Counted from the first letter of the stretch, positions 26,548 to 35,607 are shown. The stretch: DNA of 56,898 nucleotides from an uncultured Saprospiraceae bacterium (GCA_938022165.1 CALIEI010000133.1:1-56898), one strand, 5' to 3'. Translations and numbers: made by a program. The notes: generated by a model from the letters alone, not told the origin.

Positions 26548-26955
26548 ATGAAGTCCCCATCACAGATAGTTGACATGATGTACAATAAGGATGCCTACAG
26601 CCAGTGGTTGGGGATCCAACGTGTCAAAGATGATCATGGATATAGTCATATAAAGATGCAGATACGTAGTGAGATGTGCAACGGTTTTGGCATTACACAC
26701 GGAGGTATTAGTTATGCTTTTGCAGACAGTGCACTTGCCTTTGCGTCCAATTCTCATGGCCTCCAGGCAGTATCCATAGAGACATCGATTTCGCACTTAC
26801 GCCCATTGCATGTAGACGATTGGATCGAGGCGATTGCCATCGAAAAGCACCGTTCTCGCAAGATTGGATTATACGAAGTAGAGGTCAAGAAATCTGATGG
26901 ACAGCTAGTTGCACTTTTTAAGGGCACTGTTTATTTTACCGGTAAGGATTGGTGA
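26548..26955 (+). CDS. PaaI-family hotdog thioesterase
   Basis: A 135-aa single-domain hotdog protein. The key segment is EMCNGFGITHGGISYAFADSALAFASNSHG: the N-G-x-x-HGG motif carries the acyl-CoA binding turn and Asp at the helix. VSIETSISHLRPLHVDDWIEAIAI and IGLYEVEVKKSDGQLVALFKGTVYF supply the central strands. PaaI-type enzymes hydrolyse aryl- or acyl-CoA thioesters, and in the paa pathway release stalled phenylacetyl-CoA products. No paa genes are nearby, so the substrate is unknown. It lies 30 nt after the adaptor gene, and element D begins at its stop codon. Confidence 0.85.
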   Translation: MKSPSQIVDMMYNKDAYSQWLGIQRVKDDHGYSHIKMQIRSEMCNGFGITHGGISYAFADSALAFASNSHGLQAVSIETSISHLRPLHVDDWIEAIAIEKHRSRKIGLYEVEVKKSDGQLVALFKGTVYFTGKDW

Positions 26956-27135
26956 TCATCACATCGTAGATTTCGGCAAAGCCTACATCTACTCGTGACC
27001 GGGCTATCCACAGCATGGTCCTGCTTTCCGCTTTGATAAAAAAAGTATCAAAGCTTCATTTGGACTGGACTCCCATGTCGTCCACTGTTACTATCCCTTG
27101 CTCCTTTTAGGGCTTCCTGCTATTCGCATCGCCCG
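26956..27135. repeat. Structured GC-rich intergenic element D
   Basis: This lies between the convergent thioesterase and thioredoxin-SPOR genes. The left hairpin is TCAC (26959-26962), GTAGAT (26966-26971), GGC...GCC loop stem, ATCTAC (26987-26992), GTGA (26995-26998). The conserved CCGGGCTATCC follows. A perfect hairpin GCTTTGATA (27030-27038) / TATCAAAGC (27046-27054) comes next. The right part carries CCACTG, TATCCCTTGC, TTAGGGCT and CGCATCGCCC, which is the inverse of the left arm of element C. It therefore links the A/B type (hairpin then CGGGCT) with the C/E type. Confidence 0.65.
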
Positions 27136-27149
27136 TTAGAATAAAAAAA

Positions 27150-27182
27150 AATTCCTCTCTCCAGAAATTGGAAAGAGGAATT
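27150..27182 (-). terminator. Terminator of the thioredoxin-SPOR gene
   Basis: The hairpin is AATTCCTCT (27150-27158) / AGAGGAATT (27174-27182). On the minus strand it is followed by an uninterrupted run of T (27143-27149). It is about 40 nt past the stop codon. Confidence 0.8.
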
Positions 27183-27220
27183 GGGATTATAATGTGTAGG
27201 TATGTATAGAAGGTAAAGAC

Positions 27221-28291
27221 TTATAGTCTACTTAGATCGCTAACAAAGCAATCAAGACCTCGATCTTTAAGTTGGTATTCAAATTGACTTGCATCTTGTC
27301 TATGATCAAAACTTCCCATCAATAGACGATAAACAGGTACACCATTCATTTTACCAATATGAACAAATACTTTTTCATTGTACATATTTTTGAATTTGTT
27401 CACCTCTGCAAGTACATTTTCATAGCGAGCATAAAGCCCAATTTGGACACTATAGCCTTGCTTTTGTTTGAACCTTACATCCAGTTCAAAAATACCCTCA
27501 CCTGTTAAAAAGGCAAGTGATTCAGCTGCTGTACCTCTAGACTCGGAGTTGATTTTATCTTCCCCAAGTGGTGTTGTACTTTCACTGCTTTCTGCTCTGC
27601 CGAGATCAGTACTTTCGACTGAACTTATTGCTTGGTGATCCACTGAAGCTATTGGCGATGTGCTGCCCACGTTGTTTTCATTAACTGGAGGAGTATATAC
27701 AGGGATATTAATTTCTGTTTTATCCACTTCCGCTTCAGTTTCCTCTTGAACAATAGGAGAGGGTATTTCTATATTTGGTTCTACTACTTCTTCGCTGTCA
27801 TCAAAAATAGATGGTAATAAAGGCCTTGAAATAGCAGAAGGGTTTTCAGCTGCTGCAGGCTCAGGGAGATCTATTTTTTCTTTATTATTAGGAATGTTAT
27901 TTTCTTCTAAGATGGCCATCAACTTACTCGGTCCAATAGCTTCTTCAAATCTACCCACTTCCTCACCTTTACTATTGAAGATCAAAAGGGTTGGTAAAAA
28001 TTGGACATTGTTTTTTTGCTTGATTATAATGCCATCAAAATCTTCAACATCAATTTTGACAGAAACATAATTTTCAGTCAAATATCCAGCAACTCTATCA
28101 TCAGTAAATGTATGGGAGTTCATCCATTTGCAAGGCGTACACCAACTTGCCGTAAAATGCACCATATACAATTTACCCTCGATAGCCGCTTTGTGCTTTG
28201 CTGAGGCAAGGTTCACCATAAAATTTGTCGTACCTGCTGTTGCAGATGCACAAATAAAAAAAGCACAAACTAAAAAGGTAATCCTGTTCAT
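27221..28291 (-). CDS. Thioredoxin-like protein fused to a SPOR domain
   Basis: A 356-aa periplasmic protein. A signal peptide (FLVCAFFICASATAG) is followed by a thioredoxin-fold domain at ~25-140 with active site WCTPC (Cys51, Cys54) and the cis-Pro region VQFLPTLLIF. A long Pro/Glu/Ser-rich linker (~145-275) leads to a C-terminal SPOR domain at ~280-356 (YSVQIGLYARYENVLAEVNK; VPVYRLLMGSFDHRQDASQF). SPOR domains bind denuded peptidoglycan at division sites, so this is a candidate dithiol/disulfide enzyme tethered to septal peptidoglycan. Its redox direction cannot be decided. A hairpin terminator follows. Confidence 0.85.
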   Translation of the reverse strand: MNRITFLVCAFFICASATAGTTNFMVNLASAKHKAAIEGKLYMVHFTASWCTPCKWMNSHTFTDDRVAGYLTENYVSVKIDVEDFDGIIIKQKNNVQFLPTLLIFNSKGEEVGRFEEAIGPSKLMAILEENNIPNNKEKIDLPEPAAAENPSAISRPLLPSIFDDSEEVVEPNIEIPSPIVQEETEAEVDKTEINIPVYTPPVNENNVGSTSPIASVDHQAISSVESTDLGRAESSESTTPLGEDKINSESRGTAAESLAFLTGEGIFELDVRFKQKQGYSVQIGLYARYENVLAEVNKFKNMYNEKVFVHIGKMNGVPVYRLLMGSFDHRQDASQFEYQLKDRGLDCFVSDLSRL

Positions 28292-28531
28292 ATAAGCTTT
28301 TATTTTTTTGGTTTTGGGAAATAGAAAATTAAAAACCGTGTATCCCGTTTAAAAACATATTATATATTTTTATATACAAAATATGTTCCAAACTATTCTC
28401 TTAAACGCTGATTTCATGAACTATATACATAAAATACAGATAGTTATACATAATCATATTTTCATATATAAAAATACGTAGACTTTTGAATTTAGTTTAG
28501 ACCTCTTTCTTCCTCGTTAGTATATCGCTAC
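28292..28531. other. A/T-rich spacer without recognised genes
   Basis: About 240 bp of very A/T-rich sequence upstream of the thioredoxin-SPOR gene, with TATATA runs. It presumably holds that gene's promoter, but I could not find a convincing TAnnTTTG box. The rest of this 525-bp gap is the 133-bp repeat (28532-28664) and about 150 bp leading into fabH with nothing recognised except a TACCTTGG box near 28780. Confidence 0.5.
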
Positions 28532-28664
28532 AATGGTTCGGTGATAAATTTTAAATCGCTGATAATCAGCACATTAAGAGTATAGCGACAAATTCTATAA
28601 GTCGCAGAAAGTCAAATACTTATACCAACTTGATTTATAATTTTTCAGAAATTACCGAACCATT
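28532..28664. repeat. 133-bp inverted-repeat element (MITE-like), copy 3
   Basis: The best-preserved copy. Its ends are AATGGTTCGGTGAT and ATTACCGAACCATT, inverted repeats of 14 nt with one mismatch. Two internal hairpins are visible: GCTGAT-A-ATCAGC and GCGAC...GTCGC. It has the same length as, and is closely similar to, the copy at 21083-21215. No coding capacity and no obvious target duplication. Confidence 0.8.
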
Positions 28665-28816
28665 CTTGCTATTAAGCGATTGTGTTCAATGATTATATGC
28701 AGATATACCCAATGAAAGCACCCTTCATAATGCGGGATCTGTTGCGCAGAGATAAATAGCAATTAAGCACTTTTTTTTTACCTTGGCCTTTCGAAAAACA
28801 ATTAAACCACTTGCAT

Positions 28817-29806
28817 ATGGAATTAGTAAATGCAGCGATTTCAGCGGTTCATGGATATGTTCCTGATTATGTCTTGACTAACAAGGAGTTGGAGACTATG
28901 GTGGAGACAAATGATGAATGGATTCAAAGCCGTACGGGAATAAAGACTAGGCATATACTAAAAGATAAGGACAAAGCAACTTCCGATATGGGAGTGGAGG
29001 TCGTGAAAGGAATTCTAGAAAAATCTAACACAGCTCCTGAGGATATAGATTTAATTATATGTGCAACAGTCACAGCTGATATGGTATTTCCTGACACTGC
29101 AAATACTATTGCAGATAAAGCAGGCTTGAGCAATGCTTTTGGATACGATATTAATGCTGCCTGTTCAGGGTTTCTATATGCGCTTACTACTGGATCTCAA
29201 TTTATTCGAACTGGGATGTATAAAAAAGTAATTGTGATAGGAGCGGATAAGATGTCTTCTATTATAGACTATACCGATAGAGCGACATGTATCATATTTG
29301 GAGATGGAGCAGGAGGAGTGCTATTGGAGCCCAATCACGAAGGATTAGGATTTCAGGATGCCATTTTGAAATCAGATGGTAGCGGAAGGGATATTTTGCA
29401 TATGAAAGCTGGAGGTTCTCTCAAACCAGCTAGTATTGAAACAGTTACGGCCAAAGAGCACTTTGTATATCAGGAAGGTAAAGCGGTATTCAAAAAAGCA
29501 GTAAAAGGAATGATTGGGACGACCAAGTCGCTCATGGAAAGAAATAATATCACAAAAGACGATATAGACTGGATGGTACCTCATCAAGCTAATATTCGAA
29601 TTATAAATTCTGTTGCCCATGGACTTGATTTTCCTATGGAAAGAGTGATGCTCAACATCGAAAAATTTGGAAATACTACCGCCGGGACGCTTCCATTATG
29701 TTTGTGGGACTATGAAAATCAACTAAAAAAGGGTCAAAATGTTATGTTTACTGCATTTGGTGGCGGTTTGACATGGGGGTCTGTTTACTTCAAATGGGCC
29801 TATTAA
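28817..29806 (+). CDS. fabH: 3-oxoacyl-ACP synthase III (FabH)
   Basis: The initiating condensing enzyme of type II fatty acid synthesis: acyl-CoA plus malonyl-ACP. The ATG at 28817 gives MELVNAAISAVHGYVPDYVLTN, the standard KASIII start; the TTG two codons upstream is not needed. The catalytic triad is visible: Cys116 in NAACSGFLYAL, His256 in VPHQANIRI, Asn286 in FGNTTAGTLPL. The glycine-rich C-terminal motif FGGGLTWGS is present. The length is 330 aa, typical. It starts a fatty-acid cluster with efp, accB and accC on the same strand. Confidence 0.96.
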   Translation: MELVNAAISAVHGYVPDYVLTNKELETMVETNDEWIQSRTGIKTRHILKDKDKATSDMGVEVVKGILEKSNTAPEDIDLIICATVTADMVFPDTANTIADKAGLSNAFGYDINAACSGFLYALTTGSQFIRTGMYKKVIVIGADKMSSIIDYTDRATCIIFGDGAGGVLLEPNHEGLGFQDAILKSDGSGRDILHMKAGGSLKPASIETVTAKEHFVYQEGKAVFKKAVKGMIGTTKSLMERNNITKDDIDWMVPHQANIRIINSVAHGLDFPMERVMLNIEKFGNTTAGTLPLCLWDYENQLKKGQNVMFTAFGGGLTWGSVYFKWAY

Positions 29807-29854
29807 TAGCTCAATTTTAGCCAAAATGACAGCGATTGGTAGTCAATTTTTGCT

Positions 29855-29862
29855 TATTTTTG
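29855..29862 (+). promoter_or_regulatory. Possible -7 box upstream of efp
   Basis: TATTTTTG matches the Bacteroidota -7 consensus TAnnTTTG, 36 nt before the efp start. The nearest TTG (29836-29838) is 16 nt upstream, shorter than usual, so efp may have its own weak promoter inside the fab/acc cluster. Confidence 0.3.
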
Positions 29863-29897
29863 CGCATCTTTTGAAAATCCAAAACATTTAAAATCTA

Positions 29898-30464
29898 ATG
29901 GCATCGACTTCAGAAATAAAAAATGGCCTATGCATGAACTACAACCATGATGTATGGAAGGTAGTCAGTTTTCAACATGTAAAGCCAGGAAAAGGCGCTG
30001 CCTTTGTTAGAACTAAGATGAAAAGTCTTACTTCTGGTAAAGTAGTAGATAATACCTTTCCAGCAGGACATAAGATTGACATCATTAGAGTAGAAAGACG
30101 CAAATTCCAATACTTATATAAAGATGATATGGGTTACAATTTCATGAATAATGAAACTTTTGACCAGACTACATTACAAGAAGCTATGATCCCGGCTCCA
30201 GAATTAATGAAAGAGGGATCTGAAATAGAAGTGATTTATGATGCAGATAAAGATATTCCATTGACTATCGAAATGCCTCAATACATTATATTAGAAGTAA
30301 CTTATACGGAACCAGGTGAAAAAGGTAATACAGCAACTAATGCTGGTAAGCCTGCCAAAGTTGAAACAGGCGCAGAAATAAAAGTTCCATTATTTATTAA
30401 TATTGGAGATAAGATAAAAATTGAAACGGCTACTTCCAGTTACATGGAAAGAGTGAAAGAATAA
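29898..30464 (+). CDS. efp: Translation elongation factor P
   Basis: A 188-aa tRNA-mimicking factor that binds stalled ribosomes between the P and E sites and promotes peptide bonds at polyproline stretches. All three barrels are present: the KOW-like N domain (TSEIKNGLCMNYNHDVWKVVSFQHVKPGKGAAFVRTK), with Lys32 at the tip of the PGKG loop that contacts the CCA end; the OB domain (FMNNETFDQTTLQEAMI, ADKDIPLTIEMPQYIILEV); and the C-terminal domain (NAGKPAKVETGAEIKVPLFINIGDKIKIET). No yjeA/epmA-type modification gene is nearby. Its position between fabH and accB is conserved in many Bacteroidota. Confidence 0.97.
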   Translation: MASTSEIKNGLCMNYNHDVWKVVSFQHVKPGKGAAFVRTKMKSLTSGKVVDNTFPAGHKIDIIRVERRKFQYLYKDDMGYNFMNNETFDQTTLQEAMIPAPELMKEGSEIEVIYDADKDIPLTIEMPQYIILEVTYTEPGEKGNTATNAGKPAKVETGAEIKVPLFINIGDKIKIETATSSYMERVKE

Positions 30465-30494
30465 TCCCCAATTCCTTAATCAAATTAAAAAAGG

Positions 30495-31037
30495 ATGACC
30501 TACAAAGAGATAACAGATCTAATAAAAACAATAAGCAAATCAAATCTTTCTGAGTTCAAGTATAGAAATACTGAATTCGAAATCACCATAAGAACCGAAA
30601 ATTATAGTAAGCAAGGAGGCCTTGGAAAAGGTGCTGGCCCTATGATACCGATGAGTGCTGCAGCTCCAGTACAGCATATTATTTCGGCGCCACCGGCTAC
30701 TGCAGCTGCACCAGCTGATGCAGCTGCGCCGGCTACAGTTGCTGAAGCACCAGCTGCTCCAGCAGGAAACGATTCAGCCAACGACAATGCGAATTTAATA
30801 GAAGTGAAATCGCCAATAGTTGGTACTTTTTATAGATCTGCATCACCAGAAAAACCGCCATATGTAAAAGTTGGCGATAGTATAAACGTAGGAGATGTAG
30901 TTTGTATAGTAGAAGCGATGAAGCTATTCAATGAAATTGAATCTGAGGTATCAGGAAAGATTGTTAAAGTTATGGTTGAAGATGCGTCACCAGTGGAATA
31001 TGATCAAGTCTTGTACTTGGTTGACCCAAATGCGTAA
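30495..31037 (+). CDS. accB: Biotin carboxyl carrier protein of acetyl-CoA carboxylase
   Basis: A 180-aa protein. An N-terminal helical segment (YKEITDLIKTISKSNLSEFKYR) is followed by an Ala/Pro-rich swinging linker (~54-92) and the biotinyl domain IVGTFYRSASPEKPPYVKVGDSINVGDVVCIVEAMKLFNEIESE, in which Lys143 of EAMKL is the biotinylation site and the YRSASPE thumb is typical of AccB. It carries the carboxyl group from biotin carboxylase (AccC, encoded next) to the carboxyltransferase, whose subunits are not in the window. Confidence 0.96.
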   Translation: MTYKEITDLIKTISKSNLSEFKYRNTEFEITIRTENYSKQGGLGKGAGPMIPMSAAAPVQHIISAPPATAAAPADAAAPATVAEAPAAPAGNDSANDNANLIEVKSPIVGTFYRSASPEKPPYVKVGDSINVGDVVCIVEAMKLFNEIESEVSGKIVKVMVEDASPVEYDQVLYLVDPNA

Positions 31038-31067
31038 TCTTTACCTTAACAAACACCACAATTTACC

Positions 31068-32426
31068 ATGTTTAAGAAAATTCTAATTGCCAATAGAGGA
31101 GAGATAGCATTGCGTATAGTACGTACATGCAAAGAAATGGGTATCAAAACGGTAGCTGTTTATTCGACTGTGGATAGAGAAAGCCTTCATGTAAGATTTG
31201 CAGATGAAGCTGTTTGTATTGGTCCCGCCTCTTCCGCTCAATCATATCTTTCTATTCCTAAAATAATGGCTGCTGTCGAAATCACAAATGCTGATGCTGT
31301 GCATCCAGGATATGGTTTCCTAGCAGAGAATGCCGACTTCGCTGAAGTTTGTACGGAATATGGAATCAAATTTATAGGTCCTACTCCAGAACAAATTCGA
31401 AAGATGGGGGACAAAATAACCGCCAAAGATACTATGATCAAGGCGGGCGTTCCCGTAGTACCTGGATCAGATGGATTACTTAAAGATGCAAAACACGGAA
31501 TTAAAATCGCCAAGCAGATTGGTTATCCAGTGATTCTAAAAGCGACTGCAGGAGGTGGCGGTAAGGGAATGCGTATTGTATGGAATAAAGAAGAATTTGA
31601 AGATGCTTGGGATATGGCAAGAAATGAAGCTAGAGCTTCATTTTCGAATGATGGTATCTACGTAGAAAAATTTGTAGAAGAGCCTCGCCATATAGAAATT
31701 CAAGTAGCCGGTGATCAATATGGAAATGTAATTCACCTCTCGGAGAGAGATTGCTCCATCCAAAGAAGACACCAAAAACTGATTGAAGAATCTCCTTCAC
31801 CATTCATGACCAAAACACTTAGAAATAAAATGGGGAAAGCTGCCATTGCAGCTGGAAAAGCCATTAACTATGAGGGGGTTGGTACGGTTGAATTCTTGGT
31901 AGATAAATACAAGAATTTCTACTTTATGGAGATGAATACCAGAATCCAAGTAGAGCATACAGTTACAGAGGAAGTTATAAACCATGATCTTATAGCTGAG
32001 CAAATAAAAATCGCTGCTGGTGAGAAAATTGGTAAGAAAAATTATGAACCTCAAATGCATGCTATAGAATGTAGAATTAATGCTGAGGATATCTACAATG
32101 ACTTTAGACCTTCTCCAGGAACAATAACATCGTTTCACTCACCAAAAGGATATGGTGTTCGTGTAGATACACATGTTTATTCTGGATACACTGTTTCTCC
32201 GCATTATGACTCTATGATTGCTAAATTGATCACCAGGGCTCAAACGCGTGAAGAATGCATCAAAAAAATGCAAAGAGCTTTGGATGAATTTATCATAGAG
32301 GGACTTAAGACGACAGTGCCTATTCACCAAAAAATCATGAGAGATGAAAATTTCCGTAAAGGAGATTTTAATACTGGATTCTTGAATGATTTTGACTTTG
32401 GTGAAGAAGAAAAACCAAAAAAATAG
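31068..32426 (+). CDS. accC: Acetyl-CoA carboxylase, biotin carboxylase subunit
   Basis: A 452-aa ATP-dependent enzyme that carboxylates the biotin on AccB. Features: N-terminal [50 protein letters not shown]; the ATP-grasp glycine-rich loop [13 protein letters not shown]; the catalytic region [45 protein letters not shown]; and the C-terminal [11 protein letters not shown]. Length and order are canonical. It is separated by 30 nt from accB and almost certainly cotranscribed with it. Confidence 0.97.
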   Translation: MFKKILIANRGEIALRIVRTCKEMGIKTVAVYSTVDRESLHVRFADEAVCIGPASSAQSYLSIPKIMAAVEITNADAVHPGYGFLAENADFAEVCTEYGIKFIGPTPEQIRKMGDKITAKDTMIKAGVPVVPGSDGLLKDAKHGIKIAKQIGYPVILKATAGGGGKGMRIVWNKEEFEDAWDMARNEARASFSNDGIYVEKFVEEPRHIEIQVAGDQYGNVIHLSERDCSIQRRHQKLIEESPSPFMTKTLRNKMGKAAIAAGKAINYEGVGTVEFLVDKYKNFYFMEMNTRIQVEHTVTEEVINHDLIAEQIKIAAGEKIGKKNYEPQMHAIECRINAEDIYNDFRPSPGTITSFHSPKGYGVRVDTHVYSGYTVSPHYDSMIAKLITRAQTREECIKKMQRALDEFIIEGLKTTVPIHQKIMRDENFRKGDFNTGFLNDFDFGEEEKPKK

Positions 32427-32471
32427 TAGACTTTACCCAATATTTTCACGGTGTTGGTAAACGATATGTTC

Positions 32472-32505
32472 TTGATTATCGTTGTATTTCCTGTATATAA
32501 GTTTG
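32472..32505 (+). promoter_or_regulatory. Possible promoter of the MsbA-like exporter gene
   Basis: TTG at 32472-32474 and TAAGTTTG (TAnnTTTG) at 32498-32505, with a 23-nt spacer slightly longer than the usual ~20. The start codon follows 10 nt downstream, implying a very short leader. Confidence 0.4.
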
Positions 32506-32515
32506 ACTTTTTACT

Positions 32516-34336
32516 ATGAAAAAGATCTGGGATTTGGCAAAATTTATTGAGCCCTACAAATACCGTGTAGCGCTCAATATTGTGTTCAATCTCTTGATGG
32601 TAGTCTTCTCTATCTTTTCTATTGCATTATTTATTCCTTTCCTAAATATACTTTTAAGTCAAGAAGAGTTGATCACGGAGAAGCCGGATTTTTCTATTCT
32701 AGATCCAGATAGTTATGGAGATCTATTCACTTATTTTTTCTCCCAAATCATCATCGAGCATGGCCACCGCCAAGGCCTTGCAGTGGTATTAGGATTTTTA
32801 TTGGGGGCGTATTTTTTCAGGAATGTATTTCGATACTTATCGCAATTTGTTGTAGTTCCAGCAAGAAATGGAATTATCAGAGACTTGCGCCAAGCCCTAT
32901 TTAATAGGTCCATGGATCTGCCCATTGGTTTTTTTACGGAGCGCCGCAAAGGGGATATTATTTCCAGAGTGAGTAATGATATTCATGAAATCCAATATAG
33001 TGTATTACACATGGTGGAGGTGGTAGTAAGAGAGCCACTGATGATTTTGGGCTCGATTGCCGTTATGCTTTTTATTAGTGCAAAGCTTACCCTATTTGTA
33101 ATTATACTTTTACTAGTTTCTACTTTAATACTTGGAAGCATAGGAAGAGCACTAAAAAAACAATCGCATGAAGCACAGTCAGAATTGGGGACTTCAATGT
33201 CGTTGTTCGAGCAAGGACTTTCAGGTCTGAAAGTTATAAAGGCGTTTAATGCAGAATCTTTGCAGAAAGAAAAATTTTCTGAAGTAAATAATAAGTACAA
33301 AAATTTGATGAACAGATTGCTTTGGAGACAGAACTTATCTTCGCCGCTATCTGAGTTTTTAGCCATCTTTATTTTTACTATCCTGATTTTTTACGGCTAT
33401 GATTTGATATTGAACAATGAGCTAAAAGCTTCCACTTTTATAGCTTTTATTTTGGCCTTTTGGAATGTGACAGAACCTGCGAAAAAATTTAGTAATGCCT
33501 ACTATAATATCCGAAAAGGATTAGCGGCTTCAGAAAGAGTCAACGAAGTAATCTTGGAGCAAAATACTATAACGGATGCTCCAAATGCAAAAGAGCTGAA
33601 GTCTTTTGGGGAGTCCATCAAATTTGAAAATGTAAGCTTTGCTTATCCAGAACAACAAAGCAATGTGTTGGATCAAATAAATTTGACTGTTCCAAAAGGA
33701 AAAGTAATAGCATTGGTTGGGCCATCCGGTAGTGGAAAATCTACTCTAGTAGATATGATTTTGCGATATCACGATGTAGGATCTGGAGCAATAAAAATTG
33801 ATGGCCATGATATAAAGAATGTGAAGCTCTTTGATCTAAGACAACTTTTTGGATTGGTTACGCAAGAACCCATTTTGTTTAACGATACTATTTATAACAA
33901 TATCACTTTTGGAGATGTAAATGTTACCAAAGAGCAGGTCATCCAAGCCGCTAAGATTGCCAATGCGCACGATTTTATTTTGGAGACTGAGCAAGGATAT
34001 GATACCAATATCGGAGATAGAGGAAGTAAGTTGAGTGGAGGTCAAAGACAGCGGCTAACCATTGCGAGAGCAATACTTAGAGATCCTCCTATTCTGATCT
34101 TGGATGAAGCTACATCATCTTTAGATTCCAAATCTGAAAAACTAGTTCAGGAATCTATCCAGAAGGTAATGAAAAACAGAACTGCCATTATCATTGCCCA
34201 TAGATTGAGTACTATTCAGCATGCAGATGAAATCATCGTTTTAAAAGAGGGTAGGATAATAGAAAAAGGATCACACAATGACCTCATGACTAAGAATGGA
34301 GACTACGAAAAGTTAGTCAAAATGCAGCTGTTTTAA
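32516..34336 (+). CDS. MsbA-like ABC exporter (fused membrane and ATPase domains)
   Basis: A 606-aa half-transporter. The membrane domain covers ~1-330 with six helices (for example VALNIVFNLLMVVFSIFSIALFIPF; LMILGSIAVMLFISAKLTLFVIILLLVSTLIL) and the coupling-helix region QSELGTSMSLFEQGLSGLKVIKAF. The ATPase domain at ~355-606 has Walker A GPSGSGKSTLVDMI, Q-loop VTQEPILFNDT, signature KLSGGQRQRLTIARAI, Walker B ILILDEATSSLD and the H-loop IAHRLSTI. It closely resembles lipid A-core flippases, but drug or peptide export is possible; no substrate gene is adjacent. Confidence 0.9.
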   Translation: MKKIWDLAKFIEPYKYRVALNIVFNLLMVVFSIFSIALFIPFLNILLSQEELITEKPDFSILDPDSYGDLFTYFFSQIIIEHGHRQGLAVVLGFLLGAYFFRNVFRYLSQFVVVPARNGIIRDLRQALFNRSMDLPIGFFTERRKGDIISRVSNDIHEIQYSVLHMVEVVVREPLMILGSIAVMLFISAKLTLFVIILLLVSTLILGSIGRALKKQSHEAQSELGTSMSLFEQGLSGLKVIKAFNAESLQKEKFSEVNNKYKNLMNRLLWRQNLSSPLSEFLAIFIFTILIFYGYDLILNNELKASTFIAFILAFWNVTEPAKKFSNAYYNIRKGLAASERVNEVILEQNTITDAPNAKELKSFGESIKFENVSFAYPEQQSNVLDQINLTVPKGKVIALVGPSGSGKSTLVDMILRYHDVGSGAIKIDGHDIKNVKLFDLRQLFGLVTQEPILFNDTIYNNITFGDVNVTKEQVIQAAKIANAHDFILETEQGYDTNIGDRGSKLSGGQRQRLTIARAILRDPPILILDEATSSLDSKSEKLVQESIQKVMKNRTAIIIAHRLSTIQHADEIIVLKEGRIIEKGSHNDLMTKNGDYEKLVKMQLF

Positions 34337-34455
34337 GCTCAAGTCCAATCTTTTAGAAAAAGATATTGCATTCTGCGTGTTAATTCTTTCTTAAATCAAG
34401 ATTCTTGACGCAGAAAAGCTTAATTTTAATTCTTTCGTATGTAATTAAGGGTTAT

Positions 34456-35607
34456 ATGACTAAAAGTTACTTTTCATTTTTTCTTGCATTTTGTCTTTCA
34501 CTTACAATGTTAAGTGCCCAAATTACATTGGACAATAGCTACTTTCCTGTAGCTGGTGATACCTTGTCAACCGTGACTTTAATCCCTCAAGATGGTGCCA
34601 TTCCGATTACGGAGAGCGGCAATAACCAACTATGGGATTTCAGTAGTATATCAGGAGGGATAGCAAATCAAGTTATATACGATGCGTTTACTAGTACAAG
34701 TCCTACTGATCCATTTCCAGAAGCAAATCTTGTAGTTAATGGAGATGGGAATCAAACTTTCTTAAGGGCTACAGATGAGCGATTTGAAATTCTTGGTTTT
34801 GAAGGATTAGATCCTGCAGGTTTAGGTATTGAGTTAGTTTCTCGATTGACACCACCATTAATGGAACGATCGGCTCCACTAGACTTTTTGGATTTTGCCT
34901 CTTTTTTCACATCTTCTAATATTGCCTTTGGAGCAGATGTGTTACCGGGCGGTTTAGTTGATTCATTGCCTTTTGCTCCAGATTCGATTAGAATTCTTGT
35001 AAATCTAGATGTAGTTGATTTAGTAGATGCTTGGGGAACTGTGATACTACCTGGTAATGTGTCTTATGAAACATTGCGCCAAAAGAGAATACAGCATACG
35101 GAGACTAGATTAGAGGTGAAGGTGCCAATCCTGAATTGGATTGATGTAACTGACCAATTTGCCAATTTTGGTGGTGGAGATGGTCTGCTTGGAATGGATA
35201 CAACCATTATATACAATCATTATGCAGCGGGTGTAAAAGAACCAATTGCGGTTTTGACTCTAGATGCTGTGGAAGAAAACGTTGTTTCTTTTGAATATAG
35301 AGCTGAAGAACCAATCATAAGTTCTGCTAGAGAAGTAGAAGAAGGATTTGAAAATGTATATGCCTATCCTAATCCGGCGATAAACTATGCAAATTTTGAT
35401 TGTGTCAATTTAAAGCCTGATTATTATGATCTTAAAATCTATAATATCTTAGGCTTAGAAAAGTACCAAGAAAGAAATTTCATCTCAGGTAACAAAAAGA
35501 TCAATGTAGATCTAAGCAGCTTTACCAAAGGTACATACCTATATAGCTTGTCCGATACCACAGGAAAGGTTATCATGACTAAGAGACTGGTAGTGATAAG
35601 ACCATAG
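34456..35607 (+). CDS. T9SS type A-sorted secreted protein, unknown function
   Basis: An exported protein of about 383 aa. The ATG at 34456 is chosen because it begins directly with a signal peptide (KSYFSFFLAFCLSLTMLSAQ); an earlier start at 34405 would add 17 residues. The body (~20-305) is beta-rich with no motif I recognise. The last ~75 aa are a type A T9SS sorting domain: VYAYPNPAINYANFDCVN, YDLKIYNILGLEKYQERNF, SSFTKGTYLYSLSDTTGKVIMTKRLVV. It is therefore exported across the outer membrane and probably anchored or released. Confidence 0.82.
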   Translation: MTKSYFSFFLAFCLSLTMLSAQITLDNSYFPVAGDTLSTVTLIPQDGAIPITESGNNQLWDFSSISGGIANQVIYDAFTSTSPTDPFPEANLVVNGDGNQTFLRATDERFEILGFEGLDPAGLGIELVSRLTPPLMERSAPLDFLDFASFFTSSNIAFGADVLPGGLVDSLPFAPDSIRILVNLDVVDLVDAWGTVILPGNVSYETLRQKRIQHTETRLEVKVPILNWIDVTDQFANFGGGDGLLGMDTTIIYNHYAAGVKEPIAVLTLDAVEENVVSFEYRAEEPIISSAREVEEGFENVYAYPNPAINYANFDCVNLKPDYYDLKIYNILGLEKYQERNFISGNKKINVDLSSFTKGTYLYSLSDTTGKVIMTKRLVVIRP

